Shown here: one piece after another, positions 17,157 through 25,778 of the stretch
Layout of the letters: each line of letters begins with the position of its first letter
Numbering within the stretch: the first letter of the stretch is position 1
Assembly: GCF_029868855.1 (NCBI RefSeq)
Contig: NZ_JARWOV010000047.1
Coordinates: 1 to 40,491, forward strand
Reading direction: 5' to 3'
DNA length: 40,491 bases
Origin: Nocardia carnea
Lineage (GTDB): Bacteria; Actinomycetota; Actinomycetes; Mycobacteriales; Mycobacteriaceae
Notes under the pieces: generated by a model
Database searches by the model: none
Seen by the model: only the letters and a program-made list of their open reading frames with translations
Told to the model about the DNA's origin: nothing
Translations under genes and position numbers: made by a program

Positions 17157-17459
17157 TTATTCCGCCATCGCTAATGAAACCAACGAGATCACTACTCCCG
17201 AAAACAGCCACAACGCAGTGGTGCCTGTAGCCGCTAGAATCAGTCCTCGGTTAGATCCCCATCGCCACCGCACAACGGCCGTCACGGCCGAGCCAAAGGC
17301 CGCGACGATGAAATATGAAACGGTTGGAATCGCCCCGTAGTCCGGCTCTCGGATGTCGTGCAGACTCACCAACAGGACAACCTGCACTATGAACAAACCT
17401 CCCGAGGCGAGGGTCGCCGTACGCCAGACGTCACCGTCGTGATCGATCGACCGCCTCAT
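17157..17459 (-). CDS. small membrane protein
   Basis: A 100-residue protein with three predicted transmembrane helices, at about residues 15-34 (TLASGGLFIVQVVLLVSL), 44-62 and 73-96. I do not recognise the family. It overlaps the preceding 61-codon frame by ATGA and is followed after one base by another small membrane protein, so these genes are translated as a unit. Its position after EspC/WXG-type genes suggests an accessory or immunity role, but no known immunity family is visible. Confidence 0.6.
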   Translation of the reverse strand: MRRSIDHDGDVWRTATLASGGLFIVQVVLLVSLHDIREPDYGAIPTVSYFIVAAFGSAVTAVVRWRWGSNRGLILAATGTTALWLFSGVVISLVSLAMAE

Positions 17460-17641
17460 GCCACACCCGGAGGCAGAGTTATGGGCGGAACGGTCGGCGG
17501 CGAATCTACTGGACCGAACGAAACAGATGGCATTTCACCACCCGGTATGGGAACGTCGTATTCGAGATTCCAGCCATCGGGTTCGTTGAAGTCCCTGAAC
17601 GCTTCACCACCTCGCGGTCCCACGTCATGATGGAAAGGCAA
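17456..17641 (-). CDS. short proline-rich protein, possible remnant effector tail
   Basis: A 61-codon frame opening at TTG inside the end of the WXG-like gene (17-base overlap). It has a stop codon in frame five codons upstream, so it cannot extend. The product is acidic and proline-rich (ending in a PP-rich tail) with no domain I recognise. It ends in an ATGA overlap with the next membrane-protein gene, which supports real translation. It may be the tail of a larger type VII effector whose middle was deleted; equally it may be a small protein in its own right. Confidence 0.4.
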   Translation of the reverse strand: MPFHHDVGPRGGEAFRDFNEPDGWNLEYDVPIPGGEMPSVSFGPVDSPPTVPPITLPPGVA

Positions 17642-17930
17642 AGATCGACTTTATCTCCGATATCGGGTATTCCATATCACGAACTGCACCGGTACAAGCT
17701 GCGCCGAGGTCGTCGTACGCAGTGGCAATTGCCCGTATCTGGGCCTGATCCCTATCCGCCCTGTCACCGGCCGCCCTCGCGGCATCGCCTTCCCAGCGCA
17801 GATCATTGTGGATGGCGTTGTACATCGAGTCCGCCGTCTTCAATATCGCATCAGCGATACCTTCGGCACGAGTGGCGATGGCTGCTAGCCCCGACAGATC
17901 GAGTGCACGCACCTCACCAGGCGTCGCCAT
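17625..17930 (-). CDS. WXG100-like protein, possibly truncated effector head
   Basis: A 101-residue helical protein: ATPGEVRALDLSGLAAIATRAEGIADAIL, then a W-E-G turn (LRWEGDAARAAGDRADRD), then ATAYDDLGAAC. This matches the N-terminal helical domain common to actinobacterial type VII effectors, in which a long C-terminal toxin usually follows MEHPISEIK-like sequence. Here translation stops ten residues after that point, which suggests the effector body is lost. It starts one base into the stop of the EspC-like gene (TAATG). Confidence 0.68.
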   Translation of the reverse strand: MATPGEVRALDLSGLAAIATRAEGIADAILKTADSMYNAIHNDLRWEGDAARAAGDRADRDQAQIRAIATAYDDLGAACTGAVRDMEYPISEIKSIFAFPS

Positions 17931-18238
17931 TACCGGATCCCCGCATTGATGTCCCCTGCCGCGGCGAGCCGGTTGGCTACATCCTCATCGGCGCCATTGA
18001 ACGAGTCGGCAGAGACCATCAGTAGAGCAGAAAACTGATTGTATCTCGCCTTCAGCACATCCTTCGCTCGTGTACTCGCGGCGTTCGACTTCGACAATGC
18101 CGCGCCGACAGCGGTCGATTTCAAACTATTTGCCACCGGATCCGCATCCAGACGTGGCGCCCTGTCGATCTCGAGTGTTAGGAGCGCCAGCGATCCTGCG
18201 GTAGCACGCAGAGACTCCGGGTCGATTTCAAGCGGCAT
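17930..18238 (-). CDS. EspC-like type VII secretion-associated protein
   Basis: A 102-residue helical protein beginning MPLEIDPESLRATAGSLALL, the typical opening of EspC/DUF2580-type type VII substrates, with the C-terminal stretch SFNGADEDVANRLAAAG near the usual export signal position. Such proteins are often the first gene of an effector cassette and travel with the next gene's product. No ESX core genes are nearby. The following gene overlaps by one base. Confidence 0.7.
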   Translation of the reverse strand: MPLEIDPESLRATAGSLALLTLEIDRAPRLDADPVANSLKSTAVGAALSKSNAASTRAKDVLKARYNQFSALLMVSADSFNGADEDVANRLAAAGDINAGIR

Positions 18239-18387
18239 GGATTCCCCCTTCTGGCAGCTGACATGAAGGTATCACGCGTCATTCCGGTTTAGCTTCCTTC
18301 TGATCGAGGCGTATCCCGGAGCCTCGGTCTGTCCGAGGCGCCGCTCCGATTCACGGTCCGGCACCATAGTGTTCCTGCACGCCGACA

Positions 18388-18786
18388 ATCCGGATCGGAA
18401 CGGCCGATCCAGACAACACCGACGTAGCCGAACTGCTGTTCACCGCCATCGGCGGCGACCGGTCTCGTCTGGCAGCAGCTACCCAGCGCTACCGCACCGA
18501 CAAGGCGACTGCTCTGATCACAGCGTCGAGCGGGAATACACTAGTCGGCGTGGCCGGTTGCAAAACCCGGACCGACCGCATCGTGCTCCTGCACATCGCG
18601 ACAGCGGCTTCCCAACGCCGACGCGGCGTGGCCCGCCGACTACTGGCGGAGTTGCGTACCCCGACATCCCGGCCTCGCGGTGATCGCAGAGACTGACGAC
18701 ACCACGCTCGGCTTCTAACTCGCCGCTGGGTTCACCGCGACTTCTATCGGTGAGAAGTATCCCGGCGTAGAACGCTTCCCGGGCGC
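18388..18786 (+). pseudogene. GNAT N-acetyltransferase, broken
   Basis: A degraded GNAT gene. One frame reads RIGTADPDNTDVAELLFTAI, then ALITASSGNTLVGVAGCKTR, then LLHIATAASQRRRGVARRLL, which contains the acetyl-CoA motif (Q/R)xxGxA as QRRRGVA. After LLAEL (about 18655) the frame must shift to read AYPDIP, shift again near 18675 to read LAVIAETDDTTLGF, and there a TAA replaces the usual tyrosine before LAAGFTATSIGEKYPG. Two frameshifts and one nonsense codon mean no working enzyme. No convincing start codon is seen either. The substrate is unknown. Confidence 0.72.
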
Positions 18787-18954
18787 GGCTCGACACGCTC
18801 CCCACGCGTGGGGCCGGAGACCCATCTGTCGGCCCGGACCATTCTCGGTGAGGTGCTCACGGAACGTGAACGGAATGAACTCGTCGGTCGACGGAAGCAT
18901 GTAGATGTGCGACCGTCCGCGCAACACCGCATGGCGGCCGGGTAGGTTGGCCGC

Positions 18955-19599
18955 ATGCCCACTGTCGAGTCGGTTGTCTTCGATATCGGTGAAACACTCC
19001 TCGACGACACCCGCGAGTTCGGCTCCTGGGCGGACTGGATCGGCGTCCCGAGGCATACCTTCTCGGCCGTACTCGGCGCGGTAACGGCAGCAGGACGCAA
19101 CAACGCCGAGACCTTCGAGTACTTCCGTCCGGGTTTCGACCTTGCCTCCGAACGGGCCGCCCGGGAAGCAGCCGGGCTGGGCGAACAGATCTGTGAGCAA
19201 GATCTGTACCCGGACGTCCGACCGGCACTCAGCGCACTGCGGGAGCGCGGCATCTGGGTCGGCATCGCGGGAAATCAGACGGCTCGAGCCGCCGATCTGC
19301 TGCGCCGACTGAGATTGCCGTGCGACGCGATCGCAACCTCTGGCGAGTGGGGCGTTGCCAAGCCGGATGCCGGGTTCTTCGACCGGGTGGCCGGGTTTGC
19401 GCCGGGAGACCGCAGTTCGATCCTTTACGTCGGAGATCATCCGGACAACGACCTGCTACCCGCCCGCGCCGCCGGTATGCGGTGCGCGCTCATTCGCCGC
19501 GGTCCGCTGGGCCACCTGTTCGCCGAACGCGTCCGGCAGCATGGTGAAGCCGACTGGGTGATCGATTCGCTGCCCGATCTCCTCGATGTGGCCGGTTAG
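18955..19599 (+). CDS. HAD-superfamily hydrolase
   Basis: A 214-residue HAD hydrolase of the IA type. Motif I is FDIGETLLDD, where the nucleophile Asp is kept and the usual second Asp is Glu, as in some phosphatases of this group. The lysine motif is GVAKPDAGFF and motif IV is YVGDHPDNDLLPA. A helical cap lies at about residues 20-90. It probably dephosphorylates a small metabolite. It is intact although its neighbours on both sides are damaged. Its stop overlaps the stop of the converging TPR gene by four bases. Confidence 0.87.
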   Translation: MPTVESVVFDIGETLLDDTREFGSWADWIGVPRHTFSAVLGAVTAAGRNNAETFEYFRPGFDLASERAAREAAGLGEQICEQDLYPDVRPALSALRERGIWVGIAGNQTARAADLLRRLRLPCDAIATSGEWGVAKPDAGFFDRVAGFAPGDRSSILYVGDHPDNDLLPARAAGMRCALIRRGPLGHLFAERVRQHGEADWVIDSLPDLLDVAG

Positions 19600-20588
19600 C
19601 CGACCGCGCCCGCAAGCAATTCCTTCACCCATGGATGGTTGTCCGTGTGTTGCGGCGCAATAAAGCTCGCCTCACGCAGACTGGCGACCGCGTCGTCACG
19701 CCGTCCGGCTTCGGCGTACGCCCGAGCGAGATCGATGTAGAAGTGCGACCGACGCTCCGCCGGAACCACAGCGGGTGGCACCCATCCGGCGGCGGACAAT
19801 GACGAGCCGATCTCCCCAAGCTCCACGTCGAGGGAGACCCGATGGATGCGCACCGATGCCGGCCCGAAAGCCGTACCGTCATACACGCCATCGGGAATGC
19901 GGTACCCGATTGTCTCGGCTTCGGCGGAGTACGCGTATGCGTCATCCGGGCGCGCGGCCCTCGCCGCAACAACTGCCGCCCTCATTCGCAACGCTCCGAA
20001 CGCCGCAGCCTCCGAGATCGATGTGCCGGGGTCCAACGAGTCAGCTGCACGGTCCAGCATGCGCAGTCCGGCGGCGAGACAGCCGTTCACGAAGAACGCT
20101 TCCATCCGTACGTACGAAACGGACGCGGCCAGCGCCGGATCGTCCATATCCTCTACTATCCCGCGCATCATTGCGATAATCCGCGCTGAGAGATCGTGGT
20201 GACCGAACTTGTGCGCAATTGCGTCGGTGGCCCGCAGAGCTTGGACTGTGAGCCGGTCGATGTCCCCGGCTTCCTTTTCGGCCGCGTACTGCCTGGCGAG
20301 AAACAGTTCGCGCAGTAATTCCGGAAGCAGCCGGGTAAGCCGGACATAGTCGGAATTCAGCCGGTAGTTCACCGCTGCACCGACCGCCGCTCGCAACTGC
20401 GGCACCGACCGGATGGACGCGCTGTCCACAAGGTCATGGGAATCGAGGACCATGCGCAGCTCCGGGAGCCACGCGGCGACGATCTCGACCGGACCCGGTT
20501 TCCCTGCACGGGTCTCCGACGCCCCACCCAACGCAGAGCGAAGTCGTTCGCGCTGCTCGGTGTCCAACTGCTTCAGCAGGGTATCCAT
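19596..20588 (-). CDS. C-terminal (TPR-like) part of an XRE-type regulator, frameshifted from its HTH
   Basis: A 330-residue helical protein with TPR-like repeats (for example FYIDLARAYAEAGRRDDAVASLREA near the C terminus). It lacks a DNA-binding domain. That domain is encoded just upstream in another frame and ends 16 bases inside this frame. In related actinobacterial regulators HTH and TPR parts form one chain of about 380-400 residues, so a one-base deletion near 20588 is the simplest reading. The ATG at the overlap could still allow coupled re-initiation, giving a split protein. Its signal is unknown. Confidence 0.7.
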   Translation of the reverse strand: MDTLLKQLDTEQRERLRSALGGASETRAGKPGPVEIVAAWLPELRMVLDSHDLVDSASIRSVPQLRAAVGAAVNYRLNSDYVRLTRLLPELLRELFLARQYAAEKEAGDIDRLTVQALRATDAIAHKFGHHDLSARIIAMMRGIVEDMDDPALAASVSYVRMEAFFVNGCLAAGLRMLDRAADSLDPGTSISEAAAFGALRMRAAVVAARAARPDDAYAYSAEAETIGYRIPDGVYDGTAFGPASVRIHRVSLDVELGEIGSSLSAAGWVPPAVVPAERRSHFYIDLARAYAEAGRRDDAVASLREASFIAPQHTDNHPWVKELLAGAVG

Positions 20589-20752
20589 CCGGCAGCGAAT
20601 TGACCTGCGAGTGTGATCGTTCGACCGCGGCGCTCCCAGTTACGAACCGCCGCTTCGGAGAACCCCGTGATCTCGGCGAACTCCTGCTGCGTGCATCGCA
20701 GTGCGACGGTCCGCAGCGCACGAACTTCCGTTCCGGTCCAATCGACAATCAT
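20573..20752 (-). CDS. helix-turn-helix part of an XRE-type regulator (split gene)
   Basis: A 59-residue frame with an XRE-like helix-turn-helix: VRALRTVALRCTQQEFAEIT, then GFSEAAVRNWERRGRTITL. It ends in four residues (WIPC) unrelated to the family because the frame is lost at the junction with the TPR part. Together the two frames would make a normal regulator. Alone, this piece could at most act as a short DNA-binding peptide. Confidence 0.65.
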   Translation of the reverse strand: MIVDWTGTEVRALRTVALRCTQQEFAEITGFSEAAVRNWERRGRTITLAGQFAAGWIPC

Positions 20753-20876
20753 CAGGCCCACCCCGTCCGTGTCATATGTCGTACGCGGCCAGCGTATCGG
20801 CAGCGCGCCTGCCATTACCCTGAATCGCACCATCACATTCGCTCCATGATCCCGGAAGCCGCGCCCGCAGCAGCGT

Positions 20877-21543
20877 TCAGTGCGGTTTGGAAGCTGTCGC
20901 GATACCGGTCGACGAGCCCACTTCCCGGTATTCGGTTCCGATGAATCCTGCCGCCTGCAGAGCGGGGAGATAGCGCCGGATATCGATTTGCTCGAAGGGG
21001 TCGCTGTCGCCGTGCCGATGGGCGGAAGGTCCGAACAGGAATCGCATCCACGGAGTCGGCCGGGCCTCGGCGAGCAGCAGCCTCCGCCCGAACGCAGTAT
21101 GCGCCACATCTCGGCGATCGCCGGATCGCGCTGATCCTCGGGAATGTCGTGCATGACGAAAGTACACGTCACCACGTCGGCGGAGGCATCGGCGAGCGGC
21201 AGTTCCTGCGCCGGGGCCTGGACATAGCGGTGGTTGGGATGCGTGTCCCTGCGGCGGTTGTAGTCGACGGCTGCGGCGGAGGGATCGATACCGCAGACGC
21301 TGCCCGCCGGTCCGACCTGCACGCCGATAACTCGCACGAGTTTTTCGGGGCCGCAACCGATATCGATGGCATCGTCGCCGGGCCGAGCGCCACTGGCCCG
21401 GACGAGTTCGGTGAGCAGCCGGCGATGCCGGCCGAGGAACCAGACGGTGGTGAACAGGTGTAGCGACGGATGCCCTCGATGACGGGCCCGGTACCGGGTG
21501 CATCCGCGAACATGGGGTTACGGGTGTGTTGATCCGGTGTCAT
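20877..21543 (-). pseudogene. SAM-dependent class I methyltransferase, two frameshifts
   Basis: Reading across three frames gives a complete class I methyltransferase of about 220 residues. It starts at ATG 21543 (MTPDQHTRNPMFADAPG), shifts near 21468 to LFTTVWFLGRHRRLLTEL, and passes the SAM-binding motif I DAIDIGCGP (usual DIGCGxG). Motif II follows as GSVCGIDPS, then ADVVTCTFVMHDIPEDQR. It shifts again near 21076 to RLLLAEARPTPWMRFLFGP and ends at 20877. Each single frame is cut short, so the enzyme is inactive unless these are sequencing errors. It is divergent from a TetR gene that may once have controlled it. Confidence 0.75.
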
Positions 21544-21644
21544 GGGTCGATCGTCGCCACGCAGACCGCTACGGACCAGAATCAGATAGGTCGGATCCGT
21601 CCGTTTCCGGACAGATCGGGCTGAATTGTTCGACGAAGGAGACA

Positions 21645-22070
21645 ATGAGCACCTCCGACCGCCGGGTCCGGCGAACCCGTAACGCCATGCACCGGGCCCT
21701 CATCGAACTGATGATGGAACGGGCCTATGACCGCATCACGGTGAGCGATGTGATCGCGCGAGCGGACGTCGGGCGTTCCACGTCCTACGCCCGTTACCGG
21801 GACCAGGACGACTCGCTCGTGGTGAGTTGCGGCGAGCATCTGCGACAGGAGATCGCCCGCTCCCCCGACCAGGGGCGGTGGGCGCCCGTCCGCGTGATGA
21901 TCGGCCTGGGAGTCCGGTATCCGGACGTGTACGAACCACTGATCGGGCCCAAGGCGTCGGCGACCGCCTTGCGCGGATACCGCAGCAGTGTCGCACCGGC
22001 CGCGGCTACGGCTGTGAAGCCAGCCATACCTGGTAACTCTGATGCCGAAACTGATAGGCGGCACCGGTAA
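21645..22070 (+). pseudogene. TetR-family regulator, truncated at its 3' end
   Basis: The frame has a TetR helix-turn-helix at about residues 8-50 (ALIELMMERAYDRITVSDV, then ADVGRSTSYARYRDQDDSL), with RBS GAAGGAGA before ATG. The ligand-binding domain is short and stops making sense after GPKASATALRGYRSSV, near base 21992. The last 25 or so residues are just the antisense of the NACHT gene 3' end. Normal TetR proteins have roughly 50-80 more residues. A segment between the HTH and VRVMIGLGVRYPDVYEPL also looks short. It may still bind DNA but probably cannot sense its ligand. Confidence 0.68.
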
Positions 22071-24024
22071 CTCGCAGCAGTCCCGCTCCACGCGCCCAGT
22101 CCAGGAAAGGACCGGGCGACGAGGCAAAACCAGCTCCGACCGTAAACAGTGCTCTCGCACATCCGTATCGGATACTTGCTTTGGCGCGTGCTAAGAAGAT
22201 CAACGCGCCGAGTGCGATACCCATCGGAGTCCCGGCCACAGCCACCAGTATTACGAGCAAGGGGCTGAGCACGAGCAGCGGCAGCGACAGTTTGCCTTCG
22301 CTCGACTCTCTGACGAATGCCAGGACCATGACAATCGAAACCAACATGAGCCATATGACCGCACCGACGTGGACGGCGGCACGCGCATCATCACGAATGA
22401 TCCGTTTCTCGTCGAGCCGGGGTTGCCGGTGGCCCGTGAGGCTGATGCCGAAAGTCAGCACCAGCGCGGTGAGGGTACCGACCAAACCTGCGGATTCCGC
22501 GGCCTCTCGCGGTGGCAGCGGGATTGCCGCGCCCGAATGCCTGTTCGCCAGGAAGCCGCAGATCGCAAGGACGAACCCCGCGCCGACACCTACGACCGAG
22601 GCTTTCGCCCAGCGCTTCACGTCGCCGGGTTTGTACGTCCGCCACAATGCCTTTCGCGGTATGGGTCGAGACGGCCAATAGCCACGGACGCCGCACACCA
22701 ACGCGGACAAGGTGCCGATCACTACCCCGTCCTGTATGGACGTCCTTACGTCAATCCCTGCCCAAAGTGCCCAGACGGCGGGTGCAACGAAGAACGTGAA
22801 GGCCGCCCCGAACCCGGCTACCGCAACAACGAAAGCATGGAGCAGCCGACACCGCAGGTCTCCGGCCAGACTCCATATCTGATCCAACGCGAAGTCGCCC
22901 CTACCAACCGTATTCGGGCCGAGCGTGGAGTGGCGGGCAAGTGCACGCATCCATGCCGACACCTCGCCGCAGGTGTACTTCTGCCGGCTGTGGGCATCCC
23001 GGGGCTGTGCCGCGACCGCAGCCGGAATCAACGCAGCGAACAACACATCCTCGATCGTCGCCCGGGTGGTTGCCTCCGTCAGCACGGCGGCGTCATCTGC
23101 TCGCTTGTGCTTCAGGAACTGCAAAGTCAGGCCCAGCATCCACGGTGTGCGCAGCGTCTGCGCGAAGATCCCACCGGGATCGGCCTCGAGCTTGTCCTTC
23201 ACCAACGTCCACTTCTGTCCGCCGTTGACGTCGCGCCGGTCCTTCAGGTAATCAGCGACCTGCTGCGCCGTCAGTGCTTGCAGCGCGATCACCGACGCCT
23301 CGTGCAATCCGGACTCGCCGTGGAGTTCCGACAGCTTGCGATAGGCGTCCATACGGGCGGTGACGATTATCGGCCTTCCGAGCCAATGCACTTCGTTGAG
23401 CTGATCCAACGCCGCGCGGGCGCGTACCGGTTCTCGCGGATCGCTGTCCATCTCATCGAGCCCGTCCAGGACCGGAAGTATCCGATCTGTCCTGACAAGC
23501 TCCCGCGCCACCCGCAGGCTGAGCGAGTAGTCCTGTGCGATCCGCCGAGCGAGCCACTCTTCGAAACTATTCGAATCGGGGTCCCAGCTGGAGACATTGA
23601 GACGCACAGGAACCGGCAGGCGATCACGCTTCGCGCCCGCCCGCCGATCCAGCAGGTCGAGCATGAGATTCAAGGCAGCGACAGTTTTTCCCGAGCCCGG
23701 CCCGCCCACGATCACCAAGCGACGGTCCGGCAACCCGTCGAAATACTCACGGACCTCCGCCAATGATCCGAATTCACCGCTGCCGACAGTCCCGGTGTCG
23801 ACCAGCGCGTTCCATCGCAGGCCTATCCCTTTACCACGCGCAATCCCCAACTCCCCGAGCCGGCGCTTCTCGGTCTTCGCCACAAGACCCGCAAGGTCGT
23901 CCGCGACCAACGCCAACGACGTAGCCGATACATCCGGGCGCAATTTCCGCAACAGCCATCCGGCTCCCCGCGCCGCGGGCACCACCGCACGACCGGCGAC
24001 AGCCAACTCCGAACCTGACACCAT
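22006..24024 (-). CDS. membrane-anchored NACHT-domain NTPase (candidate phage-defence protein)
   Basis: A 672-residue STAND NTPase. Walker A is GGPGSGKT at about residues 107-114 and Walker B is LPVLDGLDEMD at about 184-193, with the DGLDE form and small residues typical of NACHT. IIVTARMDAY follows as the sensor region. From about residue 400 there are six or seven transmembrane helices (first LLHAFVVAVAGFGAAFTFF). The C-terminal tail AAYQFRHQSYQVWLA is common in actinobacterial NACHT proteins. The start is set by GGAGGGG before ATG; an upstream in-frame start lacks this. Bacterial NACHT proteins include known antiphage systems, so abortive membrane action on infection is plausible but not shown. 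The gene ends inside the 3' side of a truncated TetR gene. Confidence 0.82.
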   Translation of the reverse strand: MVSGSELAVAGRAVVPAARGAGWLLRKLRPDVSATSLALVADDLAGLVAKTEKRRLGELGIARGKGIGLRWNALVDTGTVGSGEFGSLAEVREYFDGLPDRRLVIVGGPGSGKTVAALNLMLDLLDRRAGAKRDRLPVPVRLNVSSWDPDSNSFEEWLARRIAQDYSLSLRVARELVRTDRILPVLDGLDEMDSDPREPVRARAALDQLNEVHWLGRPIIVTARMDAYRKLSELHGESGLHEASVIALQALTAQQVADYLKDRRDVNGGQKWTLVKDKLEADPGGIFAQTLRTPWMLGLTLQFLKHKRADDAAVLTEATTRATIEDVLFAALIPAAVAAQPRDAHSRQKYTCGEVSAWMRALARHSTLGPNTVGRGDFALDQIWSLAGDLRCRLLHAFVVAVAGFGAAFTFFVAPAVWALWAGIDVRTSIQDGVVIGTLSALVCGVRGYWPSRPIPRKALWRTYKPGDVKRWAKASVVGVGAGFVLAICGFLANRHSGAAIPLPPREAAESAGLVGTLTALVLTFGISLTGHRQPRLDEKRIIRDDARAAVHVGAVIWLMLVSIVMVLAFVRESSEGKLSLPLLVLSPLLVILVAVAGTPMGIALGALIFLARAKASIRYGCARALFTVGAGFASSPGPFLDWARGAGLLRVTGAAYQFRHQSYQVWLASQP

Positions 24025-24134
24025 GTGGCCCCTCCATCCACCGTCGCGACTGCCGCGCACTTGGGTCGAACCCGAATCACCCTCTCGCTCAGACAATTCA
24101 ACGCCAAAGCTAGTACATGCTGTGGTCCGGAACG

Positions 24135-24193
24135 CAGACGAGTCCACCCGAATCGCAATCGTGAAGTGATCGCGGAGCGGATGGACTCGTCTG
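24135..24193. repeat. 12-bp perfect inverted repeat upstream of the NACHT gene
   Basis: CAGACGAGTCCA (24135-24146) and TGGACTCGTCTG (24182-24193) are exact reverse complements, 35 bases apart. The spacer holds a second, imperfect pair (CGCAATC and GATCGCG) that would fold inside the first. It lies 111 bases before the NACHT start and 76 bases after the glnA1 stop. It could be an operator, an attenuator or an insertion scar; there is no T-tract. Confidence 0.6.
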
Positions 24194-24268
24194 GAACTAC
24201 TGCGGACGCGTTTCGGGACGGAAGGTGCATCAGAGATGCTCCGCCGCAGGTCGGACCGCTACAGCGGC

Positions 24269-25705
24269 TTACACGTCGAAGTAGAGTTCGAATTCGTAGG
24301 GGTGCGGCCGCAGGTTCACCGGGGCGATTTCGTTGTCGCGCTTGATGTTGATCCAGGTTTCGATCAGGTCCTCGGTGAAGACATTGCCTTCGGTGAGGTA
24401 CTCGTGATCGGCCTCGAGGCGGTCGATCACCGACGCCAGGCTGGTGGGGGCCTGCGGGATGTTCTTGGCCTCCTCCGGCGGGAGCTCGTAGAGGTCCTTG
24501 TCGACCGGGGCCAGCGGCTCGATCTTCTTCTTGATGCCGTCCAGGCCGGCCATCAGCATGGCGGCGAAGGCCAGGTACGGGTTGCCCGAGGAGTCCGGCG
24601 CGCGGAACTCGATGCGCTTGGCCTTCGGGTTGTTGCCGGTGACCGGGATGCGGACCGCGGCGGAACGGTTGCGCTGCGAGTACACCAGGTTGATCGGGGC
24701 CTCGTAGCCCGGCACCAGGCGGTGGTAGGAGTTCACCGTGGGGTTGGTGAACGCCAGCAGCGACGGGGCGTGGTGCAGGATGCCGCCGATGTAGTGGCGG
24801 GCCAGGTCCGAAAGACCGCCGTAGCCGGCCTCGTCGTGGAACAGCGGCTTGCCGTCCTTCCACAGCGACTGGTGGGCGTGCATACCCGAGCCGTTGTCAC
24901 CGAAGAGCGGTTTCGGCATGAAGGTGACGGTCTTGCCCTCGGCCCACGCGGTGTTCTTGACGATGTACTTGAACAGCTGCAGATCGTCGGCCGCGGCCAG
25001 CAGGGTGTTGAACTTGTAGTTGATTTCGGCCTGACCGGCGGTGCCGACCTCGTGGTGGCCGCGCTCCAGCTCGAAACCGGCGTTCTGCAGGTTGGTGGCG
25101 ATCTTGTCGCGCAGGTCGACGTAGTGGTCGTAGGGCGCGACGGGGAAGTAACCGCCCTTGTTACGGACCTTGTAGCCGCGGTTCGGGCTGCCGTCCGGGT
25201 TGACCTTCGCACCGGTGTTCCACGAGCCGGAGATGGACTCGACCTCGTAGAAGGCGCCGTTCATGCCGGAGTCGTAGCGCACCGAGTCGAAGATGTAGAA
25301 CTCGGCCTCGGCACCGAAGAACGCGGTATCGGCGATACCGGTGGAGCGCAGGTACTCCTCGGCCTTACGCGCGATATTGCGCGGGTCGCGCGAGTAGGAC
25401 TCACGGGTGAACGGGTCGTGCACGAAGAAGTTCATATTGAGCGTCTTCGCCGCCCGGAACGGGTCGAGCTGCGCGGTGCTGAAATCGGGCAGCAGCAGCA
25501 TGTCGGACTCGTCGATGGACTGGAATCCCCGCACCGAGGAGCCGTCGAACGCGAGGCCTTCCTCGGCGAGGTCGGCGGTGAACGCCTTCGCCGGGATGGA
25601 GAAGTGCTGCTGTACACCGGGCAGATCGCTGAACCGGATGTCGACGTACTCGACATCCTGATCCGCCATGTACTTGATGACCTCGTCGGCCGTGCTGAAC
25701 GTCAC
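24269..25705 (-). CDS. glnA1: glutamine synthetase type I (GSI-beta)
   Basis: The main ammonium-assimilating enzyme: glutamate, NH3 and ATP to glutamine. It has 478 residues, the length of mycobacterial GlnA1. Signatures include [17 protein letters not shown], metal-ligand segments AEAEFYIFD and [16 protein letters not shown], the ATP site [14 protein letters not shown] and NRSAAVRIP. The adenylylation loop [16 protein letters not shown] places the modified tyrosine at residue 406, so GlnE can switch it off. The start is GTG after AAGGAG. Two phased GlnR boxes lie in the upstream region, overlapping a TTGACG -35-like element, so transcription should rise under nitrogen limitation. Neighbour order with RDD and DUF4191 genes matches the mycobacterial glnA1 locus. 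Confidence 0.96.
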   Translation of the reverse strand: MTFSTADEVIKYMADQDVEYVDIRFSDLPGVQQHFSIPAKAFTADLAEEGLAFDGSSVRGFQSIDESDMLLLPDFSTAQLDPFRAAKTLNMNFFVHDPFTRESYSRDPRNIARKAEEYLRSTGIADTAFFGAEAEFYIFDSVRYDSGMNGAFYEVESISGSWNTGAKVNPDGSPNRGYKVRNKGGYFPVAPYDHYVDLRDKIATNLQNAGFELERGHHEVGTAGQAEINYKFNTLLAAADDLQLFKYIVKNTAWAEGKTVTFMPKPLFGDNGSGMHAHQSLWKDGKPLFHDEAGYGGLSDLARHYIGGILHHAPSLLAFTNPTVNSYHRLVPGYEAPINLVYSQRNRSAAVRIPVTGNNPKAKRIEFRAPDSSGNPYLAFAAMLMAGLDGIKKKIEPLAPVDKDLYELPPEEAKNIPQAPTSLASVIDRLEADHEYLTEGNVFTEDLIETWINIKRDNEIAPVNLRPHPYEFELYFDV

Positions 25706-25778
25706 TTAGCTCTCCTTACGGATAGATCCCAGCCAGTATCGAGTGCGGGGCGTCGCGATCCGACGGTATGGACAGGGT

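Noticed and set aside
18715..19440. A 241-codon minus-strand frame opposite the HAD gene
   Set aside because: The HAD motifs on the plus strand are complete, so this is a shadow.
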